The notes below the pieces were generated by a model that did no database searches, had not been told where the DNA came from, and worked only from the letters and a program-made list of their open reading frames with translations. From Pseudarthrobacter sp. NS4 (GTDB lineage: Bacteria; Actinomycetota; Actinomycetes; Actinomycetales; Micrococcaceae): a stretch of 64,000 nucleotides of DNA. The stretch is from NCBI RefSeq assembly GCF_024758005.1, contig NZ_CP103288.1:4216001-4280000 (forward strand), in the 5' to 3' direction. Below, in pieces: positions 17,912 through 27,455 of this stretch (position 1 is the stretch's first letter; each line of letters starts with the position of its first letter). A program made the translations under genes and the position numbers.

Positions 17912-18736
17912 ATGAGCAGCTCAACGGACCCAGAGAACCTGCCCCCACGGCGCGCCCGGGAGGACGACAACCGGAGCGGAAGCTACCGTGCCGGGGACTC
18001 GGACAGCCAGAATACGCGCGCCTTCGACCAGGTGCCGGCAACGGACGCGGACCGGGGCTCCAACTATTCGGACCGGCCGGCAGCCTACGCTGAGCGGGAC
18101 TACGCCCCTGCGGCTGCCGCCCCGGCACCCGCCGCAAACCCCAACGTCACTGACCGGCAGACCGCCGTCGCCAGGGAAAAGGAACAGTTCGGTGGCATCA
18201 AGGTGGGCTCGGCCTTCTTCGGCTGGCTGACGGCCACGGGCATGGCCGTCCTGCTGACCGCCTTCGTGGCTGCCGCCGGGACCGCGGTAGGCCTTGCCAG
18301 CAACACCGACGTCAACGAAGCAGTAAACCAGGCGGCCCAGAACCAGGGGACGGTAGGCCTGGTGGGCATCATCGTCCTGCTGGTCATTCTCTTCCTCTCC
18401 TACTACTGCGGCGGCTACGTGGCCGGGCGCATGGCACGCTTCAACGGCGCCAAGCAGGGCCTGATGGTATGGATTTGGGCCCTCATCGCCGCGGTCGTGG
18501 TTGCCATCCTCGGGCTAGTGGCCGGCCAGCAGTTCAACGTGCTGGCCAACCTCAACAGCTTCCCCCGCATCCCCGTCAACGAGGGCCAGTTGACCACCAC
18601 CAGCATCATCGCCGCCGTCGTGGTGGCCGCTGTTGCCCTGGTGGGCGCCGTCCTCGGCGGGCTCGCGGGAATGAGGTTCCACCGCAAAGTCGACAAGGCC
18701 GGGTTCACCCCGGACGACGCGTACGACGACGAGTAA
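17912..18736 (+). CDS. Four-helix membrane protein, unknown function
   Basis: This 274-residue protein starts with about 85 polar, Arg/Asp/Pro-rich residues that look disordered. Four hydrophobic segments follow, at about 93-118, 146-170, 182-205 and 228-252, with a short acidic tail ending DDAYDDE. The second segment contains the unusual run YYCGGYVAG. I recognise no catalytic motif; such proteins are usually labelled hypothetical or YrzE-like in actinobacteria. It is probably monocistronic, lying between the acyl-CoA dehydrogenase gene and a convergent ychJ-like gene. No clear Shine-Dalgarno sequence precedes the ATG. Confidence 0.75.
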   Translation: MSSSTDPENLPPRRAREDDNRSGSYRAGDSDSQNTRAFDQVPATDADRGSNYSDRPAAYAERDYAPAAAAPAPAANPNVTDRQTAVAREKEQFGGIKVGSAFFGWLTATGMAVLLTAFVAAAGTAVGLASNTDVNEAVNQAAQNQGTVGLVGIIVLLVILFLSYYCGGYVAGRMARFNGAKQGLMVWIWALIAAVVVAILGLVAGQQFNVLANLNSFPRIPVNEGQLTTTSIIAAVVVAAVALVGAVLGGLAGMRFHRKVDKAGFTPDDAYDDE

Positions 18737-18778
18737 CCCGGTGGGCGAGCAGTGGCTTCTTCAGCCCGGTCCCGCTTT

Positions 18779-19177
18779 TCAGGCGAGGACATCCCCATCG
18801 ATGTAGTACCAGCGGCGGTCCTGCCGCACGAACCGGCTCACCTCATGGTGGATGCCCCGCTCGCCGCCCTGCCGGAAGTACGCCTTGAACTCGACGGTCC
18901 CCTCGGAGTCCAGGGGGCCGCCCCGGCTGGTGGACACGATGTCCAGCCGCCGCCATCCGATGCCGGGATCAGGTTCGATGTCGGCCGGCGCGTTGTCTGG
19001 ATGCCACGTCCGCCGGAGGTAGCCGGCATCCAGCAGGACAAACGCGCTGTAGCGGGAACGCATGAGCTGTTCGGCGGTGGCCGCGTCCGACGCGCCGGAA
19101 TGGAACCGCCCGCAGCACTGCGCGTACTGCTCCCCGGACAGGCAGACGCAATTGTCCTGCCCCGCAATTTTTGTCAT
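18779..19177 (-). CDS. YchJ-like protein with N-terminal SEC-C-type zinc motif
   Basis: This 132-residue protein is of the YchJ/UPF0225 family. The N-terminus has CVCLSGEQYAQCCGRFHSG (residues 10-28), a SEC-C-like metal motif using C10, C12, C21 and C22. It leads into an NTF2-like domain with AEQLMRSRYSAFVLLDAGYL and the C-terminal RRWYYIDGD. The biochemical role of YchJ is not established. It converges with the membrane-protein gene at 17912. No Shine-Dalgarno sequence is evident before the ATG. Confidence 0.85.
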   Translation of the reverse strand: MTKIAGQDNCVCLSGEQYAQCCGRFHSGASDAATAEQLMRSRYSAFVLLDAGYLRRTWHPDNAPADIEPDPGIGWRRLDIVSTSRGGPLDSEGTVEFKAYFRQGGERGIHHEVSRFVRQDRRWYYIDGDVLA

Positions 19178-19340
19178 ACCGGGATGGTGTCATATCCGGT
19201 AACAGCTTCGATACAACCACGGACCCGCCGTTGCCTGCGGCGGCATGGCCCGGCAATAATCCGTAAGGTGTAAAAGGAGTTGTTGCCCCGGCAAACCGGT
19301 GCAAGCGCCGGAGCCGCTGCCGGCGGAGAGGAGAGATGAC

Positions 19341-20126
19341 GTGGAAAACCCGGATACGCTCATCCTCAACCTGACCTTCCTGGGCACCGTGGGTGTCGCA
19401 TTCCTGATGTTTTTCATCCTCTTCCTGCTGGGGGTGATCACCCTGGTGCTTGCCGGCGTCGGCCGCCTGGCCGCCGTCGTCCTGATGGGCCTGTTCGGCG
19501 GGCGCTCCCGGAAGGAATCCCTCCCCCTGGTGCAGCTGTATGGGACGCGGCTTCAGGAACGAAAAGACGCCTCCGACGGCGGCGCTGCCGCGGCTTCCCC
19601 TTCCGGCCCGGCACGGGCAGGTCTCCTGTCCAGGGCCTTGCCCGGGGCTGGCGGGAGGCAACCGCGTGGCTGGCGTACCGCATTGAAGCCGGCACACCTG
19701 AAGTCGGCGCTGCGCACCGCCGTCGTACAGCATCCGGCACTGACCGCTGCGGGCCGCGAACCGCCCGTCCTGGCGGAGGACTGGGCCTCAGCCGTTGCCG
19801 AGGCGGACGCCCGTGCAATGGCCCGGGCACGTGCGGCGGCACCGGAGATCAAACTTTCCGTGCGGGACCTGCCGGATCCACACGTGCCGGCCGAGCAGGT
19901 GGCGGAGGTGGCCCCCCTGGTGGAGTCCGCGCTGGACAACCACCACCCCCACAGCGAGGTGCCGCGGTCATTCAAGAAACCCCAGCACCCCGAACCGCTC
20001 GCACCGCTCGACACCGGATCGCTCGTGTCGCTGTCCGGCCCCGAAATGCTCAAGGGTTCAGCGCCGGCGCAGAAAAGCTCAGCCTCTGTGGGTGCTCCTG
20101 AGAAGGGCAGACAGCCCTTACCCTGA
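19341..20126 (+). CDS. Single-pass membrane protein with long disordered tail, unknown function
   Basis: This 261-residue protein begins with a hydrophobic N-terminal region (about residues 8-50, possibly two closely spaced helices). The rest is a polar Ala/Pro/Arg-rich tail of some 200 residues with no recognisable fold. The GTG start is preceded by AGGAGAG at good spacing, which decides it over the longer open frame. The gene lies directly upstream of the aldo/keto reductase gene but the 27-base gap contains that gene's own -10 box. I do not recognise the family. Confidence 0.6.
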   Translation: MENPDTLILNLTFLGTVGVAFLMFFILFLLGVITLVLAGVGRLAAVVLMGLFGGRSRKESLPLVQLYGTRLQERKDASDGGAAAASPSGPARAGLLSRALPGAGGRQPRGWRTALKPAHLKSALRTAVVQHPALTAAGREPPVLAEDWASAVAEADARAMARARAAAPEIKLSVRDLPDPHVPAEQVAEVAPLVESALDNHHPHSEVPRSFKKPQHPEPLAPLDTGSLVSLSGPEMLKGSAPAQKSSASVGAPEKGRQPLP

Positions 20127-20140
20127 GCAACCATCTGGGC

Positions 20141-20146
20141 TAGCGT
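20141..20146 (+). promoter_or_regulatory. -10 box of a leaderless promoter for the aldo/keto reductase
   Basis: TAGCGT ends seven bases before ATG 20154. The alternative GTG at 20145 lies inside this box, which argues for the ATG. Confidence 0.5.
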
Positions 20147-20153
20147 GAAACCC

Positions 20154-21158
20154 ATGGAATTCAGATACCTCGGAAACAGCGGTTTCAAAGTCTCGGAAAT
20201 TACGTTCGGCAACTGGCTCACCCACGGCTCGCAGGTGGAAAACGACGTTGCCACCCAGTGCGTGCGGGCAGCCCTCGACGCCGGTATCAGCACCTTCGAC
20301 ACCGCGGACGTTTACGCCAACACAGCAGCGGAAACAGTCCTCGGCGAAGCACTGAAGGGCGAGCGCCGCGAATCCCTCGAGATTTTCACCAAGGTTTATG
20401 GGCCTACGGGTCCCAAGGGCAAGAACGACCTGGGCCTGTCCCGCAAGCACATCATGGAGTCCATCAACGGCTCGCTGCGCCGGCTGCAGACCGACTACGT
20501 GGACCTCTATCAGGCCCACCGCTACGACTTCGAGACGCCGCTGGAAGAGACCATGCAGGCGTTCGCGGACATTGTCCGGCAGGGGAAGGCACTGTACATC
20601 GGCGTCAGCGAATGGACAGCCGGGCAGCTCCGCGAAGGCCACGCGCTGTCCAAGGAGCTCGGTTTCCAGCTCATCTCCAACCAGCCCCAGTACTCCATGC
20701 TGTGGCGCGTCATCGAGGCTGAGGTTGTGCCGGCGTCGGAAGAGCTGGGTGTGTCCCAGATTGTCTGGTCGCCCATGGCCCAGGGCGTCCTCAGCGGCAA
20801 GTACCTTCCCGGCCAGCCCGCACCCGAAGGCAGCCGCGCCACGGATGAAAAGGGCGGGGCAAAAATGATCGAACGCTGGATGCGCGACGACGTCCTGGCC
20901 GGAGTGCAGGAACTGAAGCCCATCGCGGAGGAAGCCGGCCTCTCCATGCCCCAGCTGGCCGTGGCGTGGGTGCTGCAGAACCCGAATGTCGCCTCGGCCA
21001 TCGTGGGCGCCTCCCGTCCGGAGCAGATCGCCGACAGCGTGGCAGCTGCAGGGGTGAAGCTGGAGCCGGAGGTCATGAAGAGGATCGACGAAGCCATCGG
21101 CTCCCTGGCTGAGCGTGACCCTGCACAGACCAAGTCGCCGCCCAAGCGGGAAGCGTAG
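20154..21158 (+). CDS. Aldo/keto reductase (potassium-channel beta-subunit-like)
   Basis: This 334-residue NADPH-dependent oxidoreductase has the TIM-barrel pattern of the AKR superfamily. The catalytic tetrad is visible as D and Y in FDTADVYANTAAE (about 47-59), K in FTKVYGP (about 77-83) and H in YQAHRYDF (about 121-128). The cofactor segment GASRPEQIADSV lies near the C-terminus. The start MEFRYLGNSGFKVSEI is typical of the KCNAB-like subgroup. It ends five bases before the NmrA-like gene, so the two are probably co-transcribed. The carbonyl substrate is unknown. Confidence 0.9.
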   Translation: MEFRYLGNSGFKVSEITFGNWLTHGSQVENDVATQCVRAALDAGISTFDTADVYANTAAETVLGEALKGERRESLEIFTKVYGPTGPKGKNDLGLSRKHIMESINGSLRRLQTDYVDLYQAHRYDFETPLEETMQAFADIVRQGKALYIGVSEWTAGQLREGHALSKELGFQLISNQPQYSMLWRVIEAEVVPASEELGVSQIVWSPMAQGVLSGKYLPGQPAPEGSRATDEKGGAKMIERWMRDDVLAGVQELKPIAEEAGLSMPQLAVAWVLQNPNVASAIVGASRPEQIADSVAAAGVKLEPEVMKRIDEAIGSLAERDPAQTKSPPKREA

Positions 21159-21162
21159 GCCC

Positions 21163-22023
21163 TTGACCAACGCTTCGGACCTGCCCTTGCTGGCCGTTAC
21201 GGGATCCACCGGCGGCCTGGGCGGAATGGTGGCCCGGCAGTTTGCCCAGGCCGGTTCCGCCCAGCGCCTGCTGGTGCGCGACGCCGCACGCGCCCCCGAC
21301 CTGGAGAACGCGGCCTCCGTGGTGTGCACCTACTCCGACACTGAAGCAGCGTGCCGGGCCCTTGAGGGCGCCAAAGTGCTGTTTATGGTGTCCGCCGCGG
21401 AAACTGAGGACCGGGTCGAGCAGCATTACGCCTTCGTGGACGCCGCCGCCGCGGCCGGAGTGGAGCACCTGGTCTACACGTCGTTCTACGGGGCGGCGCC
21501 GGACGCCACCTTCACGCTTGCCCGGGACCACTACGCCACGGAAGAGCGCATCCGGGCGTCCGGCATGGACTACACGTTCCTGCGGGACAACTTCTACCTT
21601 GACTTCCTGCCGCGCCTGGCCGGGGAGGACGGTGTGATCCGCGGTCCTGCCGGCGACGGCGCCTTTTCCGGCGTTGCCCGTGAAGACATAGCCCGCTGCG
21701 CCCTGGCAGTACTCCGCGACCCTGCCATCCAGAAAGGGAAGACCTACAACCTGACCGGCCCGGAGGAACTCACCCTGTCACGGGCTGCCGAGGTACTCAC
21801 GGAACGAACAGGCCGCACCGTCCGCTACCAGCAGGAGACGGTGGATGAGGCCTATGCCTCACGGGCATCGTACGGCGCACCGCAGTGGCAGCTGGACGCG
21901 TGGGTCAGCACCTACCTTGCAATGGCGTCGGGCGAGATGGCGGGAGTGTCCCTTGACGTCCATGGGCTGACCGGCCAGGATCCCATCAGCCTGGCGGAGT
22001 TCCTGACGCGCCCGGTTCTGTAG
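21163..22023 (+). CDS. NAD(P)-binding NmrA/QOR2-like atypical SDR
   Basis: This roughly 286-residue protein has a Rossmann fold with the glycine-rich loop VTGSTGGLGG near the N-terminus and the pattern of NmrA/QOR2 quinone oxidoreductases (ARCALAVLRDPAIQKGKTYNL-type segment near 180-200). It lacks the classical YxxxK dyad. No ATG or GTG gives a sensible start after the preceding stop, so I propose TTG 21163 (reading LTNASDLPLLAVTG), five bases after the reductase stop. A GGGAAG lies upstream. An earlier start overlapping the reductase gene is possible. Confidence 0.8.
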   Translation: MTNASDLPLLAVTGSTGGLGGMVARQFAQAGSAQRLLVRDAARAPDLENAASVVCTYSDTEAACRALEGAKVLFMVSAAETEDRVEQHYAFVDAAAAAGVEHLVYTSFYGAAPDATFTLARDHYATEERIRASGMDYTFLRDNFYLDFLPRLAGEDGVIRGPAGDGAFSGVAREDIARCALAVLRDPAIQKGKTYNLTGPEELTLSRAAEVLTERTGRTVRYQQETVDEAYASRASYGAPQWQLDAWVSTYLAMASGEMAGVSLDVHGLTGQDPISLAEFLTRPVL

Positions 22024-22170
22024 CCGTCCCGGTGGGGCAGGAGTCGACGGGGCCCGATGTTGAAGGCCGGGGTGTTGAAGGCGGGGCGTTGACGCGCCGC
22101 CGGGGCGGGCGTAGACCTGTGGCAAGGCATACTCCGCCCAGCCGAACCCGCCGAACAGAAACGCACCGCC

Positions 22171-23298
22171 ATGACGCAGATCCACGACAACCTGCAGTCC
22201 ACCCCTCCAACCGGAGAGCCGGGGGTACCGGCCGCAGTCGCGGCCGGCCCCACCGCTGGTCCCCTCACCCCGGAGGAGCTCCAGCTTTCAGCCCGAAACC
22301 ACTCAATGCCGCTGGAGGCGCTGCGCCGGGACGTCACTCCCCCGGGGCTCCACTACATCCTCACCCACTTCGACATTCCGGATATTGACGTCGGGTCCTG
22401 GCACCTCCGGATCAGCGGAGCCGTGGAGCGGGCGCTGGAATTGAGCATGGCCGCGCTTCGCAAGGACCCTGCCATCACCGTGCCTGTCACCTTGGAGTGC
22501 GCCGGCAATGGCCGGTCGCTCCTTTCGCCACGGCCAATGAGCCAGCCGTGGGTCCTTGAAGGAGTGGGCACCGCCCACTGGACCGGTGTTCCCCTCGCCT
22601 ACCTCCTCGGAAAGGCGGGGGTACTGCAGAACGCTGTGGAAGTGGTCTTCACCGGCATCGATGCGGGAGTGCAGGGCGGCGTCCCCCACCATTACGCGCG
22701 GAGCCTGCCGATCCGGGAAGCGCTGCGTGCCGACGTCGTACTTGCCTACAAAATGAACGGCACCGAACTGCCGCCCCAGCACGGTTACCCGCTGCGCCTG
22801 GTGGTCCCCGGCTGGTACGGCATGGCCAGCGTGAAGTGGCTGCAGTCCATAGAGGTGGTGACCGCTCCTTTCGCCGGCTACCAGCAGCAGGTCGCCTACC
22901 GCTTCCAGCAATCGGCGGACGACGCCGGCACACCGGTTTCCCGGATCAGGGTACGTTCGCTGATGGTCCCTCCAGGCGTCCCGGACTTCTTCACCCGGAA
23001 ACGGATTCTGAACCCGGGGCCGGTACTGCTGCAGGGCAGGGCTTGGTCCGGTGAGGGCGCGGTGAGCGGTGTTGAGGTGGGCATCGACGGCACTTGGTTG
23101 CCCGCCCAGTTGGACAAGCCGGCCGGCGGATTCGCCTGGCGCAAGTGGGCCCTCCCATGGGTGGCGGACCCGGGCGAGCACGTCCTGTCCTGCAGGGCCA
23201 CGGATGCCACCGGCGCCACCCAGCCGCTGAAACAGAACTGGAACTACCAGGGGATGGGCAACAACGTGGTTCAGCGCGTCAGCGTGACGGTCGAATGA
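22171..23298 (+). CDS. Sulfite-oxidase-like molybdopterin oxidoreductase
   Basis: This 375-residue protein has an oxidoreductase molybdopterin-binding domain (about 40-225) and a Mo-cofactor dimerisation domain (about 245-375), as in the sulfite oxidase family. The Mo-ligand cysteine is C110 in VTLECAGNGRS. HGYPLRLVVPGWYGMASVKWL (around 205-225) is the second family signature. There is no signal peptide, no haem domain and no membrane anchor, so a cytoplasmic location and a separate electron acceptor must be assumed. Members oxidise sulfite or act on S-oxides; the substrate here is open. Confidence 0.9.
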   Translation: MTQIHDNLQSTPPTGEPGVPAAVAAGPTAGPLTPEELQLSARNHSMPLEALRRDVTPPGLHYILTHFDIPDIDVGSWHLRISGAVERALELSMAALRKDPAITVPVTLECAGNGRSLLSPRPMSQPWVLEGVGTAHWTGVPLAYLLGKAGVLQNAVEVVFTGIDAGVQGGVPHHYARSLPIREALRADVVLAYKMNGTELPPQHGYPLRLVVPGWYGMASVKWLQSIEVVTAPFAGYQQQVAYRFQQSADDAGTPVSRIRVRSLMVPPGVPDFFTRKRILNPGPVLLQGRAWSGEGAVSGVEVGIDGTWLPAQLDKPAGGFAWRKWALPWVADPGEHVLSCRATDATGATQPLKQNWNYQGMGNNVVQRVSVTVE

Positions 23299-23328
23299 GC
23301 TTGCGCTGAAGACCGACAGGCCCCGGGC

Positions 23329-23334
23329 TATACT
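23329..23334 (+). promoter_or_regulatory. -10 box for the S4-domain gene
   Basis: TATACT closely matches TATAAT and ends 11 bases before the ATG at 23346, so the transcript would have a leader of only a few bases. Confidence 0.5.
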
Positions 23335-23345
23335 CGGTGCCAGCC

Positions 23346-23729
23346 ATGACCAGCCTTCCTTCCTCCCCCGCCAGCGTCCGTATCGATGCGTGGCTGTGGG
23401 CCATCCGCGTCTACAAGACCCGCTCCGCGGCGACGGCCGCCTGCCGCGCGGGACACGTCCGCCTGAACGGCAACCCGTCCAAGGCCTCTGCCACCCTGGT
23501 GACCGGCGATACCGTAACCGTTCGGATGCCAGGCTATGAGCGCATCCTTGAGGTGCGCCGGCTCATCGCCAAGCGTGTAGGCGCCGAAGCCGCCTCCCAC
23601 TGTTTCACAGACCACACCCCGCCGCGGCCCATCGCGCCGGCACTGGGCCTGCCGCAGCGGGACAGGGGCGCCGGCCGGCCCACCAAGAAGGACCGGCGCG
23701 AGATGGAACGCCTCCGCGGGCCTGCATAG
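23346..23729 (+). CDS. S4-domain RNA-binding protein (Hsp15-like)
   Basis: This 127-residue protein starts with an S4 domain (about 8-70): RIDAWLWAIRVYKTRSAATAACRAGHVRLNG matches the Hsp15/HslR pattern. The C-terminus is basic and ends KKDRREMERLRGPA. Hsp15 rescues stalled 50S subunits carrying a nascent chain, which is the best guess for the role. ATG 23346 is preferred to GTG 23337 because the S4 domain starts after it. TATACT at 23329-23334 is a likely -10 box, so the leader is very short. Confidence 0.87.
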   Translation: MTSLPSSPASVRIDAWLWAIRVYKTRSAATAACRAGHVRLNGNPSKASATLVTGDTVTVRMPGYERILEVRRLIAKRVGAEAASHCFTDHTPPRPIAPALGLPQRDRGAGRPTKKDRREMERLRGPA

Positions 23730-23787
23730 CGGACTGGCCGGTTCTTATGGCGAGGCACTTCCTGCCCTTGGTTGCTTCCTCTGAGCG

Positions 23788-24300
23788 TCAGCTGCCGGCC
23801 TTGGCCCGGGCCTGGACGAGGTTGGCGAACGGCAGCTTTCCGAACTCCTTCACGAAGGCTTCGTGGTAATCCGCTTCTGCCTGATTCAGTTGTCCTGCCG
23901 GAAGTTCCTTCCAGGCGATTGCCAGGTTGTCCGCGTCTGCAAGCTGCCAGACCAGGCGGCCGTCCCAATGTCCCGGCGGCTTTCCCTGCCCGAAGTCCAG
24001 GAATTCCTGGATCTGGCGGCGGAGGCCCCGGTTGCCTTTGCTGCCCGGGCCCGCCTTCCCGACATAGAGGACGACGGCATCGTCCACCCATTCTGTTGCC
24101 AGGGCTGGCTCCGGCAGGCTGGGGTCCTTCTTCTTGAAGACACCCGCGGTGCTCTTCTTCAGGAAGCGCGGCTGGAAGTCTTCGGGGCGGACGACTGCGA
24201 AGAGACCTGTTCCCTGCGGGACCCTCATGGTGTCGAGGTCGCGGATGGGCCGGAAGCCTGCGAAGCCCTCGGCCTTCAGGCCCTTCCTGGTGAACTGCAT
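23788..24300 (-). CDS. GIY-YIG-like hypothetical protein
   Basis: This 170-residue protein has a central region (about 75-135) that resembles a GIY-YIG nuclease-like fold. [22 protein letters not shown] has the pattern of the second strand (YVGKA) and the arginine-bearing helix, and [10 protein letters not shown] follows. The first GIY strand is not obvious and the catalytic glutamate is uncertain, so nuclease activity should not be assumed. The N-terminal 70 residues are unfamiliar. The gene stands alone, convergent with the S4 gene and divergent from the DUF222-HNH gene. Confidence 0.6.
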   Translation of the reverse strand: MQFTRKGLKAEGFAGFRPIRDLDTMRVPQGTGLFAVVRPEDFQPRFLKKSTAGVFKKKDPSLPEPALATEWVDDAVVLYVGKAGPGSKGNRGLRRQIQEFLDFGQGKPPGHWDGRLVWQLADADNLAIAWKELPAGQLNQAEADYHEAFVKEFGKLPFANLVQARAKAGS

Positions 24301-24398
24301 ATCTCATTGAACAGCATGCCTGCTTATTGCGCGGTGCCGTTTTCCACATACAGCTTCCAGCAGCGGCTTTTGTCAGAACCGGCTGGAAGACTTTGGTT

Positions 24399-25721
24399 AT
24401 GGAAGCGGTGGGGTCGTTGGCAGCGGTAGTGGCGGGGCGCGGTGGTGTCCTGTCGGTTGCCAAGGCCGGAAGGATTGTGGCTTCTCTTCCTGTCCCTCCT
24501 GATGGTGCGGGGATGATTGGGCAGTTGCGGGAGCTTGAGGATTTGAAGTCTGCCGCAGCTGCCAAGCAGGCGCAGATCGCTGTGGCCTTTGACCTGTCCC
24601 AGCGCCGGGCCCAGGCTGCGGCGGGGGTTCCTGCCGCTGAGCTGGGCGCCGGGGTCGGTGCTCAGGTCGCGTTGGCGAGGCGTGAGTCCCCGGCCCGCGG
24701 CGGCCGGCTCCTGGGCCTGGCGAAGGCGTTGGTGACGGAGATGCCGCGGACGCTGGCGGCCCTGGGGTCCGGGCAGCTGAACGAGTGGCGGGCCACGCTC
24801 CTGGTGAAGGAGACAGCCTGCCTGTCCCTGGATGACCGGTGCGCGGTGGATGAGGAGATCGCCGCCCACGCCGCCCTGACCCGGCACGCCGACACCCTCC
24901 GCTCCACCGGCGATGAACGGACAAGGGGCCAGATCATGGCCGATTCCCTGGTCGGACGCCTCACCGGAACCCCGGCCGGGATCACCGGCATCGAGATCCA
25001 GCTCGTCATGACCGACCGCACCCTCCTCCAGGGCGACAGCGAACCCGCCCGGCTTCCCGGCTACGGCACCGTCCCGGCCCAATGGGCACGGGAAGCAGTT
25101 CTGAACGGGTCAACGGGCGCCGGCAAGCCCTCACGTCCAGCTAAGGCACGGACTTGGGCTGGGGATGCGGAAAGCGGACCCACCGCTGCCGATCCCGCTG
25201 CCGGTGTCCCTGGTGCTCCTGATCAAGGCGGGCTGTCCGTCTGGTTGCGCCGGCTCTACACCGCCCCCGGCACCGGCGAACTCGTCGCAATGGACTCAAA
25301 AGCCAGGATCTTCCCGCCCGGGCTCCGCCGGTTCCTCCAGATCCGGGACGACACCTGCCGCACCCCCTACTGCGACGCACCGATCCGGCACCACGACCAC
25401 ATCATCCCCTGGCACACCAACGGCCCAACCACCGCCAGCAACGGCCAAGGACTCTGCGAAGCCTGCAACCACACCAAAGAAAACCCCGGCTGGTTTGCAA
25501 AGCCTCTCCCCGGGGTCCGGCACACGGTCGAAACCCGAACCCCCACCGGCCACACCTACCACTCCACCGCAGCCCTACTGCCTGGGACCGTGCTGACCAC
25601 GGCTCCCCAAGGTGGCTCGTCGGTGACGGATGCGGACCGGTCCGCCCGCCGTCGTCGTGCTCACAGCCATCGCACCAGGGCACTTAAACGGGCCCACTTC
25701 CGGCAACCTGTGATGGCCTGA
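24399..25721 (+). CDS. DUF222 / HNH endonuclease family protein
   Basis: This 440-residue protein belongs to the large actinobacterial DUF222-HNH (13E12-like) family. The helical DUF222 part spans about residues 20-240. The C-terminal HNH motif has zinc-binding cysteines C320 and C325 (CRTPYC), the catalytic HHDH at 331-334, an asparagine in [13 protein letters not shown] and a final CxxC-like pair (C-E-A-C). The basic tail [17 protein letters not shown] may bind nucleic acid. Such genes occur in many copies per genome and are often linked to mobile DNA; no mobile element is seen here. The start at [10 protein letters not shown] is chosen for family length. Confidence 0.85.
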   Translation: MEAVGSLAAVVAGRGGVLSVAKAGRIVASLPVPPDGAGMIGQLRELEDLKSAAAAKQAQIAVAFDLSQRRAQAAAGVPAAELGAGVGAQVALARRESPARGGRLLGLAKALVTEMPRTLAALGSGQLNEWRATLLVKETACLSLDDRCAVDEEIAAHAALTRHADTLRSTGDERTRGQIMADSLVGRLTGTPAGITGIEIQLVMTDRTLLQGDSEPARLPGYGTVPAQWAREAVLNGSTGAGKPSRPAKARTWAGDAESGPTAADPAAGVPGAPDQGGLSVWLRRLYTAPGTGELVAMDSKARIFPPGLRRFLQIRDDTCRTPYCDAPIRHHDHIIPWHTNGPTTASNGQGLCEACNHTKENPGWFAKPLPGVRHTVETRTPTGHTYHSTAALLPGTVLTTAPQGGSSVTDADRSARRRRAHSHRTRALKRAHFRQPVMA

Positions 25722-25892
25722 GGACAAGTTGCATCTGCATGTGTGACCAGCCCTGCCTTGACCACCGCTTACATGCGCAAACGGGACAGCGGATGCTCTT
25801 CCGCTGAAATTCCTCTGCCCACCCTTCCGGCCGGAAGCGTAGAGTGGCCTAAGACGCCTGATTCTGGACGCCTTGCTGCTGAGGGAGAGATC

Positions 25893-26510
25893 GTGACGAT
25901 TGATTGGGACGAAAAAAAGGCCCTGCTACAGGAACCGAACATCGCGAAGGTGACCCAGCTTTGCGATGAACTGATGGAAAAGAAGCCGGGTTCCACCGTC
26001 CCCTATATCGACCCCGTGCATGACGAGGACGAATGCCGGATTGTCAGCCTGCAGGTCAGCCCGGGAAAGGGTACCGAGTCCGGCTTTGTCTCCCATTACA
26101 ACGATGACGAGGCCGCCCGCCGCGCCACGCAGATCTACGAACTTGCTGAACTCGATCCCCGCTATGTCATGCCCTGGCACGCCTACCCGTGGGTCCGCGA
26201 CGCGGGCAGTCCATCAGCGTTGAGCGTTCAGGAAAAGACTGATGGACTTCGCCCGTTCCGTCAGTTCCTGAAGATCAATTCGCGCGTTTCGGCGATCATC
26301 GCCCACGGCACTGACGCCTCCACCTTCCTCACACTCTTTGAGAAGACGTACCACTCGTCCCTGAAGAACAGTGGCATCAAGATCTACAAGGCCACCGCGC
26401 TCGGCGGGCGGGCGTTCGCCGTCTCTGAGGCCAAGCAGGAGGAACTCCTGCTCAAGAACGTGGAGACGTACAAGGACGCCATGCAGCGGGCAGGAATCCA
26501 GCACCTCTGA
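25893..26510 (+). CDS. Uracil-DNA-glycosylase-like hypothetical protein
   Basis: This 205-residue protein starts at GTG 25893, with GGGAG five bases upstream. Residues 50-190 suggest the uracil-DNA glycosylase superfamily fold: an early strand IVSLQVSPGKG, the tract VMPWHAYPW (about 90-98) in the position of an NxxPWY-type motif, and a late strand SAIIAHGTDAS (about 132-142) ahead of a helix. The classical catalytic GQDPY motif is absent. The assignment rests on pattern resemblance only. The next gene starts nine bases downstream, so they probably share a transcript. Confidence 0.5.
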   Translation: MTIDWDEKKALLQEPNIAKVTQLCDELMEKKPGSTVPYIDPVHDEDECRIVSLQVSPGKGTESGFVSHYNDDEAARRATQIYELAELDPRYVMPWHAYPWVRDAGSPSALSVQEKTDGLRPFRQFLKINSRVSAIIAHGTDASTFLTLFEKTYHSSLKNSGIKIYKATALGGRAFAVSEAKQEELLLKNVETYKDAMQRAGIQHL

Positions 26511-26519
26511 TATCCGCAA

Positions 26520-27455
26520 ATGCAGAACCGGCTTGACTGGCTGCTCGACTCCGACCCTGCCATCCGTTGGCAGGTGCTGCGCGACCTTAGCGATGCTTCT
26601 CCCGATGAGGTCCTGAAAGAGCGGAAGCGTGTCGCAACCCAGGGCTGGGGCGCCCGGCTGCTTGGCCTGCAGGGAGCAGACGGACAGTGGGACGGCGGCA
26701 CGTATTGGCCGGCCTACGACGACGATCCCGACGGCCAGCCCTGGACTGCCACCACTTACAGCCTGCTCCTCCTGCGCGACTTCGGACTGCTTCCCGACAG
26801 CCCGGAAGCCCAACACGCGGTCTCCCTGGTGCGGGAGAACAGCCACTGGGAGGAAGGCAACCAGCTCTTCTTCCAAGGTGAAGTTGAGCCCTGCATCAAC
26901 GGCATGACCGTGGCGCTTGGAGCATACTTCGGTGAGGACGTGGATAGCGTAGTCGAGCGCCTCACCCGCGAACAGCTGGCCGACGGCGGCTGGAACTGTG
27001 AGGCCGGGCGGGGCTCCACGCGTTCTTCGTTCCACAGCACGATTTGTGTCCTGGACGGGCTGTTGGAGTTTGAACTGGCCACCGGCGGAACTCCACTGTC
27101 CCGGGCTGCGCGAAAAACCGCGGAAGAGTACCTGCTGGAGCGCGGGTTGCTGAGGCGGAAATCAAACGGCGGGATGATCAGCGGGGACTGGCTGCGCTTC
27201 TCCTACCCCACCCGCTGGTTTTACGACGTCCTCCGGGGCCTGGACTATTTCCGGGCAACAGGAGCTGCTCCGGACCTGCGCATGGCTGAAGCGGTGGAAA
27301 TAGTCCGCTCAAAGCAGCAGCCGGACGGAACGTGGCTGCTGGAGAACACCCATCCCGGAAAAGTCCACTTCCCGCTGGAGGATGGAGACGGGCAGCCCAG
27401 CCGGTGGAACACGCTGCGCGCTCTCCGGGTTCTGCGCTGGCATGAAGGCTCTTAA
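26520..27455 (+). CDS. Squalene-cyclase/prenyltransferase-repeat protein
   Basis: This 311-residue protein is built from alpha/alpha-barrel repeats of the squalene-hopene cyclase and prenyltransferase type. QW-like repeats are visible as GADGQWDGG (about 53-61), LADGGWNCE (about 154-162) and QPDGTWLL (about 264-271). It is half the length of a true triterpene cyclase and lacks the DXDD protonation motif, so it is unlikely to cyclise squalene. The role is unknown. It follows the UDG-like gene by nine bases. Confidence 0.75.
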   Translation: MQNRLDWLLDSDPAIRWQVLRDLSDASPDEVLKERKRVATQGWGARLLGLQGADGQWDGGTYWPAYDDDPDGQPWTATTYSLLLLRDFGLLPDSPEAQHAVSLVRENSHWEEGNQLFFQGEVEPCINGMTVALGAYFGEDVDSVVERLTREQLADGGWNCEAGRGSTRSSFHSTICVLDGLLEFELATGGTPLSRAARKTAEEYLLERGLLRRKSNGGMISGDWLRFSYPTRWFYDVLRGLDYFRATGAAPDLRMAEAVEIVRSKQQPDGTWLLENTHPGKVHFPLEDGDGQPSRWNTLRALRVLRWHEGS

